NCBI GenBank assembly: GCA_020848735.1
Contig: JADLHO010000077.1
Location: 18,645 to 82,644, forward strand
Direction of reading: 5' to 3'
From: Planctomycetota bacterium
GTDB lineage: Bacteria; Planctomycetota; UBA1135; UBA2386
Length of the DNA: 64,000 bases
Numbering within the stretch: position 1 is the stretch's first letter; every line of letters starts with the position of its first letter. Both the position numbers and the translations under genes were made by a program. Shown in pieces: positions 35,360 through 44,814 of this stretch. The notes below the pieces were generated by a model. That model saw only the letters and a program-made list of their open reading frames with translations. It was not told the DNA's origin and did not search any database.

Positions 35360-38300
35360 TCACGGCCGACGCCGAACCAGGACGCGCAGCGCGTCCGCCG
35401 CACGGTCCCGCTCGTCCGCGCTGCCCTCGGGGTCGTAGGTCACGCGATCGCCGAAGCTCCGCAACAGGGACGCCGCCGCCGCGCGGCGCACGGTGAGTTC
35501 GCCGTCCACGAGCAGGCGCGCCAGGACCTCGGCCGCGTCCGCACTCCGCCGGCCGGCGAGCAGGACCGCGAGCGCGGCGCGGCGCGCGGGGGCGCCGTCG
35601 AGCTCGCCGCGCAGCAGTTCGGGAAACGCGAGGTCGCCGCGCCAGACCGGCCCGAGCTCGGCGAGCAGATCGCCGCCGCGCGCGCGCACCGCATCGCCGT
35701 ACGCGGAGGAGCTCGCGGGGTCCGCGACCTCGCCGAGCGCACGCAGCTCGGCGTCGACGAGCGGGCGTGTGCGCGCGGCCTCGGCCAGCGCGAGCGCGAC
35801 GCGCACTCCGTACCACGCGCGCAGGGCGACCGCGCCCGGCGTGTCGCCGCTCGCCTCGCGCACGAGCGCCTCGCCCTCGGGCAGGAGGCTCACGTCCTCG
35901 AGCGGGCCACGCGCGTCCGCCGGGACGCGCGCGAGGTGGCGGCCGAAGGCCTCGGGCCAGGTCGCGGGCAGGGTCGGATCGATCGCGAGGGCGCGCGCGA
36001 TCGCGGCCGCGACGCTCGCGTCGTCGTCGCGATCGCCCGCGCTCGCGACCTGCACCGCCGCCGAGCCGGGGTCGAGGCGCGCGAAGCGACGCGCGTGATC
36101 CGCGAGCGCGGCAGGCCCCTGCGCGCGCAGCTCGCTCTCGATCGCGAAGCGCCGTGCACGGAGCGCCTCCTGGTGGAGCAGCACCGAGCCCGGTGCCGAT
36201 GCGAAGACGGCGCTCGCCGCCGCCGCGACCTCCCCCGGGCTCGCCGCGCCGGGCCGCCAGCCGGCCTCGCTGCGCGCGATCGCCGCCTGCAGGCGGGCGC
36301 GCCGCACGCCGGGCAGGGGCGCCGCGGCGAGGTACGCGGGAGCGCCGGCGTCGAGGCCCGCTTCGGCGACGCGCGCGAGTTCGGCGAGGTTGCCCCCGAG
36401 GAAGCCGAGCCGCACCGCGGCGCTCCAGTACCCGATGCGTTCGAGGAACGGTCGATCGTCGCGCAGCAGCTCCACGCCGGCGAAGCTCGGGCGGAGCGCG
36501 GTGCCGACGAGCGCGATCGCGACGTCGTGGGGCGCCGCGAGCCCCGCCTCGTGCAGGGTGCGTCGCGCGTGCGGCGTGGCCGCCGCGAAGCGCCGGGTCA
36601 ACGCCGCGGCGTCGGGGAGGTGCGCCTCGTGGGAGCCGACGAGCAGCGTCGCATGGTCGACGAGCCAGGCCGAACAGTGCGGGAACACGTCGGCGAAGGT
36701 CGCGAGGAGCGTGCGGTAGGTCGCCGCGGGCATCGCATGCGTCGGGACCCACTGCACGCAGAGCCCGCGCGCACGGAGCCGGCTCGCGGCGAGCGCGTAC
36801 ATCTCGCGGCTGTAGAGCGCGGCGGTCCCCGGCGCATAGGGCAACAAGGGCTCCATCGTCAGCAGGTCGAGGCTGCCTTCGCGTCGATCGGCGAGCCAGC
36901 GCCGCCCGTCGGCGACGTGCACGACCACGCGCGGGTCGACGGCGAAGCTCGCCCGTCGGGCGCCCGCGACGGGCCCGTCGCCGGCGAAGCGATCGGCGAG
37001 CGAGAGCACGGCCGGCGAGATCTCGACGACATGGATCGATCGCGCCTCGGGCCAGGCGCAGACGGCATCGGCCGTGGTGCCCGTCCCGAGCGCGACGATC
37101 GCGACCTCCTGCAGCTCGTCGCGCAGCAGGAAGGGCAGGTGCCCGAGCACCTTCATGTAACTCGTCGTGGGGCCGATCCACGCCGCGCGGAACTCGTCGG
37201 TGAAGAGCACCAGCGCGTGCTGGCTCCGGTCGTACACGGCGGATGCGGTCGTGCCTGCGTCGCTCGCGTGTGCCAGCGGGACGTAGACGCCCGCGCGGTC
37301 GTAGCGGGACCCCGTCACGGGCGGCTCCGGCGACCAGGGCCTGCCCGGTCCCGCGAGGCCCAGCGCCGTGCTCGCGGCGACGAGCAGCAGCAGGACGCCG
37401 CGCAGCGCGAGTCGCCACGGCACGAGCAACGCGACGCCGAGCGCGAGCGCGAAGGGCGTGACGACGAAGAAGGCGCGCGGCGCCGCGAGCGGGAGCAGCT
37501 GTCCGACGAGCAGGGCGCCGCCGAGCGAGCCGAAGCCCTGCGCGCAGAACAGCGCCCCGGCCGCGCGGCCACGCGCACCCGGGATCGCGGCGAGGAGCAG
37601 CGGCACCAGGGCACCGACCGGCACCGCGACCGGCGCGGCCGCCAGCGTCGCCGCGGCGAGGATGCGGAACTGGTAGCCGATCTCGGAGCCCACGGCCTGG
37701 CGCGCGACCGCGGCGCCCACCAGCTCGTGCACGCCGAGCGCCGCGCCGAGCACCGCGAGGACCAGCGCCCAGGTCGCGCCCCGGGCCCCCGCAGGCCGCG
37801 CAGCGGCGAGCGCCGCACCGAGCGCCAGGGCGAAGAGGAACCCCGCGAGGATCCCCGAAAGGGTCGGCTGGAAGCCCTCGAGGAAGAAGGGCAGGCGGCG
37901 CAGGAGCAGGACCTCGTAGCCGATCGCGACGAAGCCCGAGGCCGCGGCGAGGCGCACGGCAGCGGCGGGGAGCGCGCTGCGCGCGGGCTCCGCGGGCGAC
38001 GGCGCGGGCGGCGGCGTGCGCGCCGCGGGTCGCAGCAACCAGGCGGCCAGCAGATACGCGAGCGCGGCGAGCGCGAAGCAGAGGCGGAGGCCGAGCTCGG
38101 GGACGAGGACGTTGCCCGTCGCCCAGGCGGCCAGCACCGAGCCGAGGGTATTGCAGGCGACGAGCAGGGCCGGGACGCGGGAGCCCGACACGCCGTCGAA
38201 GACGCGCGGGAACGCGTAGCCCATCGCGAGGCCCGGCGCGCCCGCGAGCAGCAGTGCCAGCGCCAGTCCCGGCCAGGGCGGCAGCGGCGGCAGGCGACCG

Positions 38301-38563
38301 AGGGTCCAGGCGACGAGCGCGATCGCGATTGCGGTCGCGAAGTAGCCGCGTGCCGCGGAGCGGCCGCTCGGTTCGCCGGCCATGCGCGCGGCGAGCGCCC
38401 CGCCGAGGCCGAGGGCGGCGACGAAGGCACCGACGACGAGCGCGGCCGACGCTGCCGTGTTGCCGAGCACCAGACCGAGCGCCCGCAGGACCGCGGTTTC
38501 GAAGCAGAGCCCGCCGAAGCCGGCGAGGGTCACGGCGAGGGCGCGCGCTGCCCGCCCGCTCAC
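35360..38563 (-). CDS. Membrane spermidine-synthase-like protein with HEAT-like C-terminus
   Basis: A 1067-residue protein starting at a GTG overlapping the upstream stop (GTGA). Residues 1-430 or so contain about twelve hydrophobic segments in a transporter-like arrangement. Residues about 470-650 form a Rossmann methyltransferase-like domain of spermidine synthase type ('VAIVALGTGTTADAVCAW', 'IHVVEISPAVLSLADRF', 'HVADGRRWLADRREGSLDLL'). The rest is alpha-helical, ending in HEAT-like repeats ('ELTVRRAAAASLLRSFGDRV'). Fused membrane/polyamine-synthase-like proteins are widespread, but their substrates are largely unknown. The aspartate usually following the nucleotide loop ('D-LIxxD') is replaced around 'DLLTMEPL', so aminopropyl transfer is doubtful. 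Confidence 0.85.
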   Translation of the reverse strand: MSGRAARALAVTLAGFGGLCFETAVLRALGLVLGNTAASAALVVGAFVAALGLGGALAARMAGEPSGRSAARGYFATAIAIALVAWTLGRLPPLPPWPGLALALLLAGAPGLAMGYAFPRVFDGVSGSRVPALLVACNTLGSVLAAWATGNVLVPELGLRLCFALAALAYLLAAWLLRPAARTPPPAPSPAEPARSALPAAAVRLAAASGFVAIGYEVLLLRRLPFFLEGFQPTLSGILAGFLFALALGAALAAARPAGARGATWALVLAVLGAALGVHELVGAAVARQAVGSEIGYQFRILAAATLAAAPVAVPVGALVPLLLAAIPGARGRAAGALFCAQGFGSLGGALLVGQLLPLAAPRAFFVVTPFALALGVALLVPWRLALRGVLLLLVAASTALGLAGPGRPWSPEPPVTGSRYDRAGVYVPLAHASDAGTTASAVYDRSQHALVLFTDEFRAAWIGPTTSYMKVLGHLPFLLRDELQEVAIVALGTGTTADAVCAWPEARSIHVVEISPAVLSLADRFAGDGPVAGARRASFAVDPRVVVHVADGRRWLADRREGSLDLLTMEPLLPYAPGTAALYSREMYALAASRLRARGLCVQWVPTHAMPAATYRTLLATFADVFPHCSAWLVDHATLLVGSHEAHLPDAAALTRRFAAATPHARRTLHEAGLAAPHDVAIALVGTALRPSFAGVELLRDDRPFLERIGYWSAAVRLGFLGGNLAELARVAEAGLDAGAPAYLAAAPLPGVRRARLQAAIARSEAGWRPGAASPGEVAAAASAVFASAPGSVLLHQEALRARRFAIESELRAQGPAALADHARRFARLDPGSAAVQVASAGDRDDDASVAAAIARALAIDPTLPATWPEAFGRHLARVPADARGPLEDVSLLPEGEALVREASGDTPGAVALRAWYGVRVALALAEAARTRPLVDAELRALGEVADPASSSAYGDAVRARGGDLLAELGPVWRGDLAFPELLRGELDGAPARRAALAVLLAGRRSADAAEVLARLLVDGELTVRRAAAASLLRSFGDRVTYDPEGSADERDRAADALRVLVRRRP

Positions 38564-39030
38564 GTCGACTCGCGTTCCTTCTCGCGGACGATCGCGAGCA
38601 GCTCGGCGGGACCGGCAGCAGCGAGCATCGCGTCGCGGACCTCGCGCCGGGCGAGCAGCTTGGCGATCTCCGCCAGCGTGCGGATGTGCAGGAGCTTCTT
38701 GCTCCGCGGGATCACGAGACAGACCAGGATGCGCGCCGGAAGGCCGTCGAGCGACTCGAAGGGGATGCCGTGTCGCGCGATGCCCAGCACGGCGACGACC
38801 TCGTCGATGCCGTCGACCGCGGCGTGCGGGATCGCGATCCCGCTCTCCATCCCCGTCGTCATGCTCCGCTCTCGCGCGAGCAGCGCATCCTGCACGGCGC
38901 CGAGCGCCGCGTGCGGGATCGCCCCGGAACGTGCCGCCACCTCGGCGAGTCCGCGGATCGCGCTCCACTTGTCGGTGGCGTCGAGCGGCTGCACCACCAG
39001 TTCCTCGCGCAGCAGTTGCGACAGCTTCAT
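38560..39030 (-). CDS. ptsN: PTS IIA component, nitrogen-regulatory (PtsN) type
   Basis: A 156-residue EIIA-Ntr/fructose type domain. The phosphorylated histidine is H69 in 'MESGIAIPHAAVDGIDEV', preceded by 'RERSMTTGME'. 'CLVIPRSKKLLHIRTLAEIA' is the conserved second half. Alone, without IIB/IIC, such proteins regulate rather than transport sugar, receiving phosphate from a PTS-Ntr chain. HPr and EI are not in the window. It is divergent from the type II secretion operon and overlaps the start of the membrane protein gene. Confidence 0.92.
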   Translation of the reverse strand: MKLSQLLREELVVQPLDATDKWSAIRGLAEVAARSGAIPHAALGAVQDALLARERSMTTGMESGIAIPHAAVDGIDEVVAVLGIARHGIPFESLDGLPARILVCLVIPRSKKLLHIRTLAEIAKLLARREVRDAMLAAAGPAELLAIVREKEREST

Positions 39031-39179
39031 CGGGTCGTCGGATCGGGCGAGCGGTTGATGGATACCGCACGCGCAGGACCGCGACAAACGATTCGACGAA
39101 AAGCAGCCTTCCCTGCGCTCCCGGGCCGCAATAAAAAGCCGCGCCGCGCCGTCCGAGGGCGTCGATCCGTGGGTCCGGC

Positions 39180-39199
39180 AGGCGAGCCAGCGCTCGCCT
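39180..39199. other. Hairpin in gspD leader
   Basis: AGGCGAGC (39180-39187) and GCTCGCCT (39192-39199) pair perfectly over 8 bp with a CAGC loop. It lies within the probable 5' leader of the type II secretion transcript. Confidence 0.5.
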
Positions 39200-39222
39200 C
39201 GGTGACTGCGGACGCTCGATGA

Positions 39223-39240
39223 GGGCGGCTCCTGCCGCCC
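39223..39240. other. Hairpin directly upstream of gspD start
   Basis: GGGCGGC (39223-39229) and GCCGCCC (39234-39240) form a 7-bp stem with a TCCT loop, ending 15 bases before the gspD ATG. There is no good Shine-Dalgarno sequence, and the hairpin overlaps the place where one would act, so it could limit or shape translation initiation. Confidence 0.5.
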
Positions 39241-39255
39241 GGCGGAAACCCAACC

Positions 39256-41610
39256 ATGCGTGGTCAGCACGACGTGATCGAGTCACTCGCGAGCGACGCC
39301 GTCGCCCAACTCTCTCCTTCCGCCCAGGCCCCCCGCGAACGGCGGCGCCGGCCGTGCCGCGCCCGGTCGCGGCTCCTCGCCGGTCTCGCGGGGCTCGTCC
39401 TCTGGGCGCTCGGCCCCGTCCCGCTCGCGGCGCAGGAGAACCAGGAGGCCGGGGGCGTGAAGCTGGAGGTGACGGGCGATCAGATCGCGCTCTCGGTCAA
39501 CGAGACGACCGGCGTCCCCATCAAGGACTTCATCAAGCTCGCCCAGAAGATCACGGGGAAGGTCTTCACCTTCAACGACCAGGAGTTCCAGGCGCAGGGC
39601 ACCAACATCAACTTCATCGGGACGGTGAGGTTGAAGCGCGAGGGCTTCTACAGCTTCTTCCAGACGATGCTGTACATCCGCGGCTTCGCCTGCGTGCCGC
39701 GCTCGGGGACCGGGGAGCAGGAGACCGTCGAGATCATCAGCCTCGCGAGCCCCCGCCGGAACGAGATCACCGCGGCCGCGCGCTACGTCCCGGTCGAGGA
39801 GCTCGAGCAGTACGCGACCCAGACCGGCGTGCAGGTGCTGACCACCGTGCCGCTGCGCTACGTCAATGCCCAGAACGCGGCGACCCAGGCGCGGCCGTTC
39901 TTCACGCTCCAGGGCAACACCTCGGTCGGCGGGCTCACGACGGGCACCCTCGATTCCCGCTCGATGATGCTGCAGGGCTTCGGCCCGCAGGTCTGGGCGG
40001 CATACCAGCTCCTCAAGCTCGCGGACGTCCCCCCGCTCGCGCCCGACGAGGAGACGCGCGTCGTCAAGCTCGTCAACGCCACCGCGGAGGAGCTGGAGCC
40101 CGTGCTGAAGCAGGTCCTCGAGGACCGCGCGCGCCGCATCCAGGCCGCGCAGGTCGCCGGCGGCCAGGCCGTGCAGGCCGGTGCACCCGACGCGGTGCAG
40201 GTGCTCGCGCTCGCATCGCTGAACGCGCTGCTCGTCAGCGGTTCGCCCGATCGCATCAACGAGGCGCTCGACCTGATCGCGCAGCTCGACGTCCCGATCG
40301 AACTCTCCGGCGGTGACATCCACGTCACCCAGCTCCGCAACGTGCTCGCCGAGGACCTCGCGAACACCCTGCGCAACTTCCTCCGCGAGGACCAGGTCGC
40401 CGAGACGCAGGCGCAGGCGGGCCAGCAGGCCGCGACGCGCCGCCCGCGTCAGACCGTGATCATCGCGCACCCCGAGAGCAACACGATCCTCATCTCGGCG
40501 GCGCAGTCCAAGTTCCGCCAGATCGAGCGCATGATCCAGGAACTCGACGTGCGCCAGCCGCAGGTGCTCATCGAGGCCGCGCTCGTCGAGCTCTCGACGA
40601 GCGACCTCGATCAGCTCGGCGTGGAGCTCGGCGCCCTGGACATCGCCGACGGCAAGTTCACGCGGCCCTTCGGCTTCACCCAGTACGGCATCTCCGAGTT
40701 CCAGGACACGAACGGCGACGACCTGCCGGACACGCGCCTGCCCGACTTCGAGAACCCGCTGCAGGGCTTCACGGGCGGCATCATCAGCAGCGACGACTTC
40801 GCGATCCCGCTGCTCGTCAACGCGCTCGCGCAGGACACGCACAGCAACATCCTCTCGCTGCCCAGCATCGTCGTGAACAACAACGAGAACGCGCTGGTCA
40901 AGAGCGAGGAGAACCGCCCGACGCAGACGACCACGCAGGGCAACAACTCGACGCAGACCGGTGTCGGCCAGCCGCGCGTCGCCGGTATCGAGCTCAACAT
41001 CTCGCCGTCGATCAGCACGAACGACTACCTGCGCCTCAACATCGACATCAACGTGTCGCGCTTCGTGGGCCAGGCCGACCCGACGACCGGTGGCATCACC
41101 ATCAGCCGTCAGGTCAAGACGCAGGTCACGCTGCCGAGCGGCAGCACGGTCGTGCTCGGCGGCATCATCGAGGACCAGCAGACGACCTCGAAGTCGGGCA
41201 TCCCCTTCCTGAAGGACATCCCGTTGCTCGGGATCCTCTTCAGCACGAGCCGCGACGAGAACACGAAGACGAACCTCTACTTCTTCGTCACGCCGACCAT
41301 CCTCGACGAGCCCGACTTCAGCGACCTGCGCGAGGTGAGCCAGCGCAAGAAGCTCGAGGCGTCCGAGTACATCGGCGATCGCCGCCTGCGGATCGTCGAC
41401 TCGAAGTGGCTCGGTGGTCAGCGCGCGACGCTCGACGACCGCGACGCCACCATCGAGGAGCTGGATCGCTACGGCGGCTTCGAGCTCCCGCACCGCGTGC
41501 GCCCGACGACCGCTCCCAAGACCATCGACGGCAAGACCCCGTCGGGGCCCCTGATGCCCAGCGGCACGAATCCCGACGGCTCGACGCCCACCGGCGACGT
41601 CAATCGCTGA
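39256..41610 (+). CDS. gspD: Type II secretion secretin GspD
   Basis: A 784-residue outer-membrane secretin. A basic N-terminus precedes a hydrophobic signal segment ('LLAGLAGLVLWALGPVPLAA'). N0 and N1-N3 domains follow ('VTGDQIALSVNETTGVPIKD', 'TLRNFLREDQVAETQAQA'), then the secretin core with 'VLIEAALVELSTSDLDQLGV', 'SNILSLPSIVVNNNENALVK' and 'VVLGGIIEDQQTTSKSGIPF'. The tail after the core is short and charged with a serine/threonine/proline-rich end. It forms the outer-membrane pore of the secretion system and is first in the gsp operon. Confidence 0.95.
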   Translation: MRGQHDVIESLASDAVAQLSPSAQAPRERRRRPCRARSRLLAGLAGLVLWALGPVPLAAQENQEAGGVKLEVTGDQIALSVNETTGVPIKDFIKLAQKITGKVFTFNDQEFQAQGTNINFIGTVRLKREGFYSFFQTMLYIRGFACVPRSGTGEQETVEIISLASPRRNEITAAARYVPVEELEQYATQTGVQVLTTVPLRYVNAQNAATQARPFFTLQGNTSVGGLTTGTLDSRSMMLQGFGPQVWAAYQLLKLADVPPLAPDEETRVVKLVNATAEELEPVLKQVLEDRARRIQAAQVAGGQAVQAGAPDAVQVLALASLNALLVSGSPDRINEALDLIAQLDVPIELSGGDIHVTQLRNVLAEDLANTLRNFLREDQVAETQAQAGQQAATRRPRQTVIIAHPESNTILISAAQSKFRQIERMIQELDVRQPQVLIEAALVELSTSDLDQLGVELGALDIADGKFTRPFGFTQYGISEFQDTNGDDLPDTRLPDFENPLQGFTGGIISSDDFAIPLLVNALAQDTHSNILSLPSIVVNNNENALVKSEENRPTQTTTQGNNSTQTGVGQPRVAGIELNISPSISTNDYLRLNIDINVSRFVGQADPTTGGITISRQVKTQVTLPSGSTVVLGGIIEDQQTTSKSGIPFLKDIPLLGILFSTSRDENTKTNLYFFVTPTILDEPDFSDLREVSQRKKLEASEYIGDRRLRIVDSKWLGGQRATLDDRDATIEELDRYGGFELPHRVRPTTAPKTIDGKTPSGPLMPSGTNPDGSTPTGDVNR

Positions 41611-41615
41611 AAGCC

Positions 41616-43328
41616 ATGCTGCACGACCGCATCCGCACGCGCCTGCTGCAGAGCGCCGGGCTCCGCGACGACCAGATCCGCGAGGCCCTCCAGATCGAGA
41701 GTGAGTCGGGGCAGACGCTCGACCAGATCCTCGTCCAGCGCAACCTGCTCGACGAGGAGCGCTGCCTCCAGTTCTTCTCCGAGTTCCTCGGCCTCGAGCG
41801 TCGCGAAAGCCTGGAAGGCGTCGCGGTCCCCTCGCCGTTCATCCAGAACGTGCCGGTGCAGTTCGCCCGCACGCACGGCATCGTCGCGATCCAGAGCGAC
41901 GGCCGCACGACGAAGGTCGCGACCTCGCGGCCGCTGGACGTCAAGCCGATGGACGACCTCGCGACGATGCTCGGCACGTCCTGCGAGGCGGTCCTCTGTC
42001 CCCGCTCCGAGATCGCGAACCTCATCAACCGCGCCTACCGCCACAAGGCGGACGGCGTCGACGAGGCCCTCGACGACATCGAGGACCAGGACATCATCGG
42101 CCTCGCGGCGAAGATCGAGGAGTCGGAGGACCTGCTCGACGTCGCCAACAAGGCGCCGATCATCAAGCTGGTCAACATGCTGCTGTTCCAGGCGCTCAAG
42201 CTGCGCGCCTCGGACATCCACCTGCAGCCGTACGCGGAGCGTCTCCAGGTGCGCATGCGCATCGACGGCGTGCTCTACGACACCGAGGCGATCCCCAAGA
42301 AGGCGCAGGAGGCGATCGTCTCCCGCGTGAAGGTCATGGGGAAGATGGACATCGCCGAGCGCCGCCTCCCGCAGGACGGCCGCGCATCGATCCGCATCGG
42401 CGACGGCGACGTCGACGTGCGCATCTCGACGGTGCCGGTGCAGAACGGCGAGCGCATCGTCTTCCGCATCCTCGACAAGACGACCAAGGTCTACTCGCTC
42501 GACCAGATCGGGCTCGACCCCGAGAACCTGAAGATCATCCAGCGGTACATCAACTACTCGCACGGGATCGTCTTCGTGACCGGTCCCACGGGTTCGGGGA
42601 AGACCACGACCCTCTACGCCGGCCTCAACGAGATCAACTCGCCGAAGCTCAACATCCTGACGATCGAGGACCCCGTCGAATACAACCTCGACGGCATCAG
42701 CCAGGTCCAGGTCAACGTGAAGAAGGGCCTGACCTTCGCCGCCGGACTGCGCGCGTTCCTGCGCCAGGATCCCGACGTGATGATGGTCGGCGAGGTGCGC
42801 GACTCGGAGACCGCGGACATCGCGATCCGCGCGGCGCTCACCGGACACCTCGTCTTCTCGACGGTGCACACGAACGACGCTGCGTCGACCGTGACCCGCA
42901 TGCTCGACATCGGCATCGAGCCCTACCTCGTGTCGTCGTCGGTGCTCTGCGTGATCGCCCAGCGCCTCGTGCGGACGATCTGCCCGCACTGCCGCGAGCA
43001 CACGAAGACCCCGGACGACCGCCTCCGCTTCCAGCTCGAGGAGCTCCGCCTCACGCCGGACATGTTCCCGAACGGGATCGCCTACGGCCGCGGCTGCGAC
43101 GAGTGCTTCCACTCGGGCTTCTCCGGCCGCACCGCGATCTACGAGGTGATGCCGATCGACGCGATCATCCAGGAGCAGATCGTCAACAAGGCGACCGCCA
43201 GCGAGATCAAGCGCGGCGCGCTGGAGCGTGGCCTGCGCACGCTCCGCATGGACGGCGTGCAGAAGGTCCTGCAGGGCATCACCTCGGCCGAGGAAGTGCT
43301 CCGCGTGACCCAGCTCGACGTGCTGTGA
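41616..43328 (+). CDS. gspE: Type II secretion ATPase GspE
   Basis: A 570-residue secretion ATPase. An N-terminal MshEN-like domain (1-150) precedes the core with 'RASDIHLQPYAERLQVRMRI', Walker A 'FVTGPTGSGKTTTLYAGL', Asp box 'NILTIEDPVEYNL', Walker B 'DPDVMMVGEVRDSETA' and His box 'GHLVFSTVHTNDA'. The four-cysteine zinc motif 'CPHC' and 'CDEC' is present. It powers pseudopilus assembly at the inner membrane. The start lies five bases after the gspD stop. The MshEN domain is a known cyclic-di-GMP binder in some relatives; whether it binds here is not visible. Confidence 0.96.
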   Translation: MLHDRIRTRLLQSAGLRDDQIREALQIESESGQTLDQILVQRNLLDEERCLQFFSEFLGLERRESLEGVAVPSPFIQNVPVQFARTHGIVAIQSDGRTTKVATSRPLDVKPMDDLATMLGTSCEAVLCPRSEIANLINRAYRHKADGVDEALDDIEDQDIIGLAAKIEESEDLLDVANKAPIIKLVNMLLFQALKLRASDIHLQPYAERLQVRMRIDGVLYDTEAIPKKAQEAIVSRVKVMGKMDIAERRLPQDGRASIRIGDGDVDVRISTVPVQNGERIVFRILDKTTKVYSLDQIGLDPENLKIIQRYINYSHGIVFVTGPTGSGKTTTLYAGLNEINSPKLNILTIEDPVEYNLDGISQVQVNVKKGLTFAAGLRAFLRQDPDVMMVGEVRDSETADIAIRAALTGHLVFSTVHTNDAASTVTRMLDIGIEPYLVSSSVLCVIAQRLVRTICPHCREHTKTPDDRLRFQLEELRLTPDMFPNGIAYGRGCDECFHSGFSGRTAIYEVMPIDAIIQEQIVNKATASEIKRGALERGLRTLRMDGVQKVLQGITSAEEVLRVTQLDVL

Positions 43329-43385
43329 CGCGCCGCGAACGGCGACATCGAGACAACGACCCGAGCGAGCCGACGGAGCCAACGC

Positions 43386-44609
43386 GTGCCCATCTTCGAA
43401 TACAAGGCCGTCGACGGCGAGAACAAGCAGAAGCGCGGCATCATCGACGCCGACTCGGCGCGTGAGGCCCGCATCAAGCTGCGCACCGAGCGGCTCTACG
43501 TCACGGACCTCAAGGAGCGCGTCCGGCGCGTCCGGCGCTTCCAGGTCAAGGGCATCACCGGCGTCGACACGCCGAACAAGCAGCGCACCGAACAGATCGC
43601 CGCGGTGACGCGGCAGATGGCCTCGCTCCTGAAGTCGGGCATCCCGCTCGCCGAGTCCCTGCGGATGGTGATCGAGCAGGCACCGGACCGACGCATCGAA
43701 GCCGCGTTCCGCGACATCCGCGAGAAGGTCACGCAGGGCGTCCCCTTCGGCGATGCCGTGCAGGCCCACCCGGGCTACTTCACCGAGCTGTACGGCAACA
43801 TGGTCCGCGCCGGTGAATCGTCGGGCGCGCTCGACCTGGTGATGATCCGTCTCGCGGGCTTCCTGCAGAAGCAGGCCCGCCTCAAGAACAAGGTCGGCGC
43901 CGCGATGATCTACCCGATGATCATGATGATCGTCGGCGTCGTCGTCGTGGCGATCCTCATGACCGCGGTCGTCCCGAAGGTCACGCAGCTCCTCAAGCAG
44001 CGGAACGAGGAGCTCCCGCTGCCGACCGAGATCCTGATCACGGCGAGCAACTTCCTCCAGAACAACTGGTTCCTGGTCCTGGTCGGCATCCTGCTCGTCA
44101 CGATCCTCTTCCAGATCTTCGTCAACTCGGCGAAGGGTCGGCTCGCCTGGGATCGCCTGAAGCTCACGGTGCCGGTCTTCGGCGACCTGATGCGGAAGCA
44201 GTCGGTGAGCCGCTTCGCGACCACCCTCGCGACGCTGCTGCGCTCGGGAGTGCCCGCGCTGCAGGCGATCGACATCACCAAGCGCGTGCTGGACAACATG
44301 GTCCTGCAGAACGCGTTGACCAAGGTCCACGATCACGTCCTCGAGGGCACGGACATCTCCACACCGATGAAGATGACCAACGCCTTCCCGCCGATGGTCA
44401 ACTACATGGTGGGCGTCGGCGAGCAGGCGGGCAATCTCGAGGAGATGCTCGAGCGCGTCGCGGAGAGCTACGACGAAGAGGTCGACATCGCGACGCAGAA
44501 GCTCACGTCGGTGATCGAGCCGCTGATCATCGTCTTCCTGGCCCTCATCGTCGCCGGCATCGTCATCGCGATCGTGCTGCCGCTGCTGAAGCTGCAGAAG
44601 GTCCGCTGA
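43386..44609 (+). CDS. gspF: Type II secretion inner-membrane platform protein GspF
   Basis: A 407-residue protein with two GspF cytoplasmic domains and three membrane segments (about 175-200, 225-245 and 375-400). It starts at GTG 43386 with 'PIFEYKAVDGENKQKRGIID', the classic opening of GspF. 'VTRQMASLLKSGIPLAESLR' and 'RFATTLATLLRSGVPALQAI' are the duplicated signature, and 'GEQAGNLEEMLERVAESYDE' follows. It forms the platform on which GspE acts. Confidence 0.95.
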   Translation: MPIFEYKAVDGENKQKRGIIDADSAREARIKLRTERLYVTDLKERVRRVRRFQVKGITGVDTPNKQRTEQIAAVTRQMASLLKSGIPLAESLRMVIEQAPDRRIEAAFRDIREKVTQGVPFGDAVQAHPGYFTELYGNMVRAGESSGALDLVMIRLAGFLQKQARLKNKVGAAMIYPMIMMIVGVVVVAILMTAVVPKVTQLLKQRNEELPLPTEILITASNFLQNNWFLVLVGILLVTILFQIFVNSAKGRLAWDRLKLTVPVFGDLMRKQSVSRFATTLATLLRSGVPALQAIDITKRVLDNMVLQNALTKVHDHVLEGTDISTPMKMTNAFPPMVNYMVGVGEQAGNLEEMLERVAESYDEEVDIATQKLTSVIEPLIIVFLALIVAGIVIAIVLPLLKLQKVR

Positions 44610-44814
44610 TCGACGCCCGGAGGGCGGTGTGGATGAGCCGCGATCCCCGGCCTGGCAGCGGGACTTCGCGGCGACGCCGCGGTCCGCGGGACCGACGCCG
44701 CAGAGCGCCGGAAGGTCGCTGCGACGCCCCCCGTCTCACGGGCCGAGCCCGCCTTGGCCCCTCGCTTCGCCGAGGGCTACACTCCGGGCCTCGCACGCCT
44801 CGCAGGAATCCGCA

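Larger units (their letters stand above)
39031..39255. promoter_or_regulatory. Divergent control region ptsN / gspD with AT-rich patch
   Basis: A 225-base region that must contain promoters for both directions. The AATAAAAAG stretch at about 39130-39138 is the only A/T-rich patch and could be a -10 element for gspD. Two hairpins lie between it and the gspD ATG (separate entries). No activator site is recognised. Confidence 0.4.
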
